DNA of 8,642 nt from an uncultured Calothrix sp. (GTDB taxonomy: Bacteria > Cyanobacteriota > Cyanobacteriia > Cyanobacteriales > Nostocaceae): positions 1-8,642 of the forward strand of contig CAKZYM010000924.1 of assembly GCA_937884685.1 (NCBI GenBank), in the 5' to 3' direction. Every line of letters begins with the position of its first letter. The first letter of the stretch is position 1. The notes beneath the pieces were generated by a model. It saw only the letters and a list, made by a program, of their open reading frames with translations. It did no database searches and was not told the origin of the DNA. Positions 5,771-8,642 of this stretch are shown here, piece by piece. The position numbers and the translations under genes are program-made.

Positions 5771-5958
5771 CTAAGTACTTACATACAATATTTTGATGCT
5801 TTTGCATTATACAAATTAGCAGCACATCAGCTTAGTCCCATTAATTTTGATAGCTTTATTCTCAACACCAAAGCTCTTTTCTTCCCCTTGCTCCCCTTTC
5901 CTATTTTCATCCGTCAATTTTTATAGGACAGTTACCCATCGCTGGTAAACTAAAACTT

Positions 5959-6846
5959 ATGTTTCCTAAATTTCTTCCTACTGGGGTTGAGCAATTAACT
6001 GAATCTGCTTCGATTGCTCTTGCTCAAACTGTCGAGCAAACACCTTTAACAACTCCTTTAAGCAAACAACCGATTAATACAACTTACGTACATCAGGGTA
6101 AGGACGGTACCCCATTTCTGCTTTTACACGGGTTTGATAGTTCGGTATTGGAATACCGTCGTTTACTACCTTTACTAGCAGCGCAAAATGAAACTTGGAC
6201 AGTTGATTTATTAGGTTTTGGTTTTACTGATAGACTTCTGGAGGTGAAATATCACCCAAACGATATTAGAACCCATCTTTATAGTTTTTGGAAAGCTTTA
6301 ATAAATAAACCCGTAATTTTAGTGGGTGCTTCGATGGGAGGAGCAGCAGCAATTGATTTTACTTTAAATTATCCCGAAGTAGTAGAAAAACTAGTATTAA
6401 TTGATAGTGCAGGTTTAACTGGTGGTTCACCGATAAGTAAGTTGATGTTTCCACCGTTAGATTATTTAGCAACAGAATTTTTGAAAAATCGTAAAATACG
6501 GCAAAGTATTAGTCGTACAGCTTATAAAAATAAACAGCTTGCAACCCAAGATGCTTTATTTTGTGGTGCTATGCATTTAGAAATATCTAACTGGAATAGA
6601 GCTTTAATTGCTTTTACAAAAAGTGGGGGTTATCAACCTTTTAAAGTCAGTCAGCTTGAAAAAATTAAGCAAAAAACGTTGATATTGTGGGGAGATAGCG
6701 ACAAAATTTTAGGCACAAAGGATGCTCATAAATTTGAAAAAGCAATTCCTAACAGTAAGCTAATTTGGATTGAACATAGCGGACACGTTCCGCATTTAGA
6801 GCAACCACAAGCGACCGCAGAAGAGATTTTGGATTTTAGATTTTAG
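5959..6846 (+). CDS. Alpha/beta-fold hydrolase
   Basis: This 295-residue soluble hydrolase has all parts of the catalytic machinery: the oxyanion-side HGFDSS (57-62), the nucleophile elbow GASMG with Ser125, the acid in WGDSDKI (Asp248 most likely), and His276 in SGHVPHLEQP. A cap region lies roughly between 155 and 225. The family includes esterases, lipases, haloperoxidase-like and chlorophyll-dephytylating enzymes, and the substrate cannot be read from the sequence. The roughly 40-residue N-terminal lead (QLTESASIALAQTVEQ) looks like the form I remember for a family conserved across cyanobacteria. No signal peptide is seen. The ATG at 5959 has no clear ribosome site; it was chosen because the conserved-looking N-terminus begins there. 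The final residues ILDFRF and the TAG stop fall inside a heptad repeat array. Confidence 0.9.
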   Translation: MFPKFLPTGVEQLTESASIALAQTVEQTPLTTPLSKQPINTTYVHQGKDGTPFLLLHGFDSSVLEYRRLLPLLAAQNETWTVDLLGFGFTDRLLEVKYHPNDIRTHLYSFWKALINKPVILVGASMGGAAAIDFTLNYPEVVEKLVLIDSAGLTGGSPISKLMFPPLDYLATEFLKNRKIRQSISRTAYKNKQLATQDALFCGAMHLEISNWNRALIAFTKSGGYQPFKVSQLEKIKQKTLILWGDSDKILGTKDAHKFEKAIPNSKLIWIEHSGHVPHLEQPQATAEEILDFRF

Positions 6847-6866
6847 ATTTTGGATTGTGGATTTTA
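6825..6866 (+). repeat. Heptad array GATTTT(A/G) overlapping the hydrolase stop codon
   Basis: Six tandem heptads (GATTTTG, GATTTTA x2, GATTTTG, GATTGTG, GATTTTA) begin inside the hydrolase gene, supply its last codons and TAG (6844-6846), and run on 20 bases beyond. The same family in the same orientation is at 8516-8545. Confidence 0.9.
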
Positions 6867-6922
6867 ATTACAATTATTTTAATGAATTTGCGGTAACGGC
6901 AGAGTATCAATCTCTTGCTTCT

Positions 6923-6947
6923 AGGGAGCAAGATGCTCCCACTTACA
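6923..6947. repeat. GGGAGC/GCTCCC hairpin repeat, copy 2
   Basis: GGGAGC (6924-6929) and GCTCCC (6935-6940) pair around AAGAT, followed by ACTTACAA. It differs from copy 1 (5501-5526) mainly in the loop and one inserted flank base. It lies about 80 bases after the hydrolase stop and might also serve as a 3' end structure, though no T run follows. Confidence 0.75.
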
Positions 6948-6994
6948 ATCACATTTTCGCTCTGCAAAAGTGACTGAATCAGTTGTTATCTGTT

Positions 6995-7043
6995 AACTCC
7001 TAATTCCTAACTCCTAACTCACAACTCCTAATTCCTAACTCTT
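6995..7043 (-). repeat. Heptad array AACTCCT/AATTCCT x7
   Basis: Seven contiguous heptads read AACTCCT or AATTCCT with two diverged units (AACTCAC, AACTCTT). This is the complement of the TTAGGAG family at 2549 and 8474. It ends 6 bases from the stop codon of the coiled-coil gene, so it forms that gene's 3' flank. Confidence 0.9.
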
Positions 7044-7049
7044 CCCTAA

Positions 7050-7781
7050 TTAATCCAACAACCACATAGGAGAAGAACTACTGTTAGATTCTTTGAGTTC
7101 GCTGTCGGGTAAAGGACCAGTTGGGCGAGAGTAATGTTTTCTGTAAGCTAATGATGATGAATAATCTTTCTTTGGTTGAGTTATAGCAGATTTATTAGGA
7201 ACTCTTTGTTTAGTGGCAGGTTGTCTGTAAGCAGGTTTTGTTGCAGCAGATTCTATTTCCGCAACTTTCTGGGCTGCGTTCATTTCTGCCGTGAGCTTAG
7301 TGTTGGCTTCTGCTAACTGTAATGCATCTTTTTTCGCTGCATAAAGTTCTGCGTTTAATTTTTCTGCGAATTCATCTTTCTCTTGCAAAGTTAACTGTAA
7401 TTCTCCAATTAGCTTTTCTAAGCTTTTTTCATTTTTACGTGCTTCTGCTAAATCTTTCTTCAGTTCCTCGACACTATCTTGTAAATTACCTAGTTTTTTC
7501 GCTTCTTCAACTTCTTTCTGTAACTGCTTAAATAATTTCTCTTGTTCGGCAATTGTAGATTGAAATCCCGACGCTTGCTTCTGTAAAGTTTCTTCGTTTT
7601 TTCGTGCTTGCGTTAAATTGTCTTGCAACTCTTTAACAGTAGCTTCTAAATCAACAGAAGCAGTTTTAGCTTGTTTATTCATATCTTTTACCTCAGATGC
7701 AGGAACATCAATAGTTGACTGGTCACCTGCTGGTTTTTTTACTTCTTCTTTTAATAAATCAGAAAGATTTCTTTTAGCCAT
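7050..7781 (-). CDS. mcdB: Coiled-coil partner of ParA-type ATPase; candidate type 2 McdB
   Basis: The protein has 243 residues. A basic N-terminus (MAKRNLSDLLKEEVKK) leads through a Ser/Lys/Asp linker into a long charged coiled coil, about 44-180. A Lys/Arg/Ser/Pro-rich, probably disordered region follows, and the protein ends SSSSPMWLLD. The lone tryptophan three residues from the end matches what is reported for McdB carboxysome-positioning proteins, where a C-terminal Trp contacts the carboxysome. McdB removes McdA from the nucleoid so that carboxysomes spread evenly. The coiled coil contains a duplication (48-96 against 103-151). The start at 7781 overlaps the ATPase stop as TAATG and has GGAG six bases upstream; an ATG four codons earlier is less likely. 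The McdB call is inference from architecture and the neighbouring ATPase; another ParA partner remains possible. Confidence 0.65.
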   Translation of the reverse strand: MAKRNLSDLLKEEVKKPAGDQSTIDVPASEVKDMNKQAKTASVDLEATVKELQDNLTQARKNEETLQKQASGFQSTIAEQEKLFKQLQKEVEEAKKLGNLQDSVEELKKDLAEARKNEKSLEKLIGELQLTLQEKDEFAEKLNAELYAAKKDALQLAEANTKLTAEMNAAQKVAEIESAATKPAYRQPATKQRVPNKSAITQPKKDYSSSLAYRKHYSRPTGPLPDSELKESNSSSSPMWLLD

Positions 7782-8413
7782 TATTTTCTCCAATCACGCT
7801 GTAATTCATCGGCTACGCGGCGATAGTCAGACTCCGCTTCCCGTGCGTTTTTTCCGCGCAATTGAGTAATTGCAACCCCATCAAGCGCCGCTCTTTCATG
7901 GGCTTTGTAAATACGAACAAATGCATTACAAGCGGGAATTCCCAAATTTAAAAGAGTATTTTGAGCTTCGAGTGCTTCTCTCAAACTGCGCGTATCCACT
8001 TTTGTTAGCAGCACTCGATGGGGAGTACCCACGGGAGTCACTGCTTCTTTGACTGTATCAATCAAAGCAGCTAAATCCATTGGCGCTGGGGGTGTTGGTA
8101 GAACCAAATAATTTGCATTTGTGATTACTGCTGCTAATCCTTGAGAATGGAGCGCTGGAGGCGTATCGACTATTACTAAATCGTAACCCTTTATAGAACG
8201 TAAACTACTTAATAATTTTGGATTTGTTTCCTGAGATAGATCAAACCCCATCCCTGTATCACTTCTTGAGAACCACCAACTCGCCGAACCTTGTACATCA
8301 GCATCTACCAAAAGTACCTTTTTTTTCTCTGCAAAAGATGCTGCAAGATTTATTGAAGTAGTTGTTTTACCAACTCCTCCCTTTCCATTTAGGATAGCTA
8401 TTACTTTTGGCAT
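7781..8413 (-). CDS. mcdA: ParA/MinD-family ATPase; candidate type 2 McdA
   Basis: This compact 210-residue deviant Walker ATPase has Walker A NGKGGVGKTTT (9-19) with signature Lys11 and catalytic Lys16, the A' motif VDADVQGSASWW (36-47), and Walker B LVIVDTPP (79-86). Such proteins dimerise on ATP, bind DNA nonspecifically and form gradients that move cargo. There is no N-terminal helix-turn-helix domain, unlike large plasmid ParAs. The next gene encodes a coiled-coil protein ending in a Trp motif, not a ParB, which fits the type 2 McdA/McdB carboxysome system known from many cyanobacteria; type 1 McdA lacks the signature lysine. The ATG follows GGGGGA at 9 bases. TATATT (8450 down to 8445) or TATAAG (8438 down to 8433) could be a -10, but no good -35 is visible. 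The ATPase call is certain and the McdA role is inferred. Confidence 0.72.
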   Translation of the reverse strand: MPKVIAILNGKGGVGKTTTSINLAASFAEKKKVLLVDADVQGSASWWFSRSDTGMGFDLSQETNPKLLSSLRSIKGYDLVIVDTPPALHSQGLAAVITNANYLVLPTPPAPMDLAALIDTVKEAVTPVGTPHRVLLTKVDTRSLREALEAQNTLLNLGIPACNAFVRIYKAHERAALDGVAITQLRGKNAREAESDYRRVADELQRDWRK

Positions 8414-8473
8414 CTATCCTGTTCCCCCAACGCTTATATGAAAAAATATACCGCGTTTTGGGGAAAGTAAGAT

Positions 8474-8512
8474 AGGAGTTAGGAGTTATGAGTTATGAGT
8501 TAGGAGTTAGGA
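8474..8512 (+). repeat. Heptad array AGGAGTT/ATGAGTT
   Basis: Five full units (AGGAGTT x2, ATGAGTT x2, AGGAGTT) and a partial one sit about 60 bases upstream of the ATPase start. It is the same family as at 2549 and the reverse complement of the array at 6995, so the ATPase operon lies between inverted copies. Confidence 0.9.
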
Positions 8513-8515
8513 AAC

Positions 8516-8545
8516 TTTAGATTTTAGATTTTGGATTTTGGATTA
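8516..8545 (+). repeat. Heptad array GATTTT(A/G)
   Basis: Three full units and partial ends, adjoining the AGGAGTT array. Same family and orientation as the array that ends the hydrolase gene at 6825-6866. Confidence 0.85.
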
Positions 8546-8591
8546 GAGATAAGGAGTAATAAGTAGCGAGTTGATAATTGTTTCTTCTTGT

Positions 8592-8642
<51 letters not shown>

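Larger units (their letters stand above)
5130..5958. other. Gene-poor stretch rich in hairpin repeats
   Basis: These 829 bp have no credible intact gene. The part next to the acyltransferase (5130-5280) is AT-rich and should hold its promoter, but I see no convincing one. Then follow a hairpin (5288-5318), a possible short coding remnant (5404-5484), a GGGAGC/GCTCCC hairpin (5502-5518), a GTCCC-TCC-GGGAC hairpin (5575-5587), and a 130-bp inverted element (5641-5770). The last 190 bases before the hydrolase show no clear promoter and no ribosome site. Confidence 0.7.

Noticed and set aside
5629..5776. CTAAGT as a target-site duplication of the inverted element
   Set aside because: The left copy is six bases from the element edge while the right copy abuts it, so it is not a clean duplication.
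5536..5796. 86-codon plus-strand open frame
   Set aside because: It is composed almost wholly of hairpin repeats and the 130-bp inverted element; the peptide is Ala/Ser/His-rich without motif or ribosome site.
7782..7793. Start of the coiled-coil gene at 7793
   Set aside because: The ATG at 7781 has GGAG at six bases and TAATG coupling, and its product begins MAKRNLSDLL as expected for the family.
7322..8052. Plus-strand open frames over the ATPase and coiled-coil genes
   Set aside because: They are antisense shadows of two well-supported overlapping genes.

Overview
The window looks like chromosomal DNA of a filamentous, probably heterocyst-forming cyanobacterium (Nostocales-like). The reasons are a phycobilisome core gene (apcF), a cyanobacterial glnA with a textbook NtcA promoter, a CP12 Calvin-cycle regulator, a ParA/coiled-coil pair resembling the carboxysome-positioning McdA/McdB system, low GC, and abundant short tandem heptanucleotide repeats of the kind known from that group. 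I did not see the HIP1 octamer. The assignment rests on gene content and repeat style, not on a phylogenetic marker. The last 51 bases are pure G, so the right edge is probably a contig end or a sequencing artefact.

Layout. (1) 188-2527: glnA (minus) and apcF (plus) are divergent around a 414-bp intergenic region. It carries an NtcA box with a correctly spaced -10 for glnA, an adjacent AT-rich palindrome, an 11-bp inverted repeat and two small leader hairpins. (2) 2528-3896: tlyA (plus) starts directly out of a heptad repeat array and contains an in-frame low-complexity insert built on five octamers. It ends 2 bp from the convergent cp12. (3) 4095-5129: an AT-rich acyltransferase-3 membrane protein (minus) has a terminator-like hairpin over its stop codon. 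(4) 5130-5958: a long gene-poor stretch holds several hairpin repeats and a 130-bp imperfect inverted element. (5) 5959-6846: an alpha/beta hydrolase has its last codons and stop inside a heptad repeat array. (6) 7050-8413: a two-gene operon (minus), ParA-type ATPase then coiled-coil protein, has TAATG stop/start coupling and inverted heptad arrays on both sides.

Functionally the genes cover nitrogen assimilation (glnA), light harvesting (apcF), Calvin-cycle redox control (cp12), probable carboxysome positioning (mcdAB-like), rRNA 2'-O-methylation (tlyA) and envelope or glycan acylation. These are mostly core genes. The unusual aspect is how far repetitive intergenic DNA has entered gene structure: the tlyA start and interior, and the hydrolase stop. 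I found no convincing undescribed multi-gene system. The best leads are the tlyA insert, which is length-mutable by its repeat structure, and the McdAB-like pair with an internally duplicated coiled coil.
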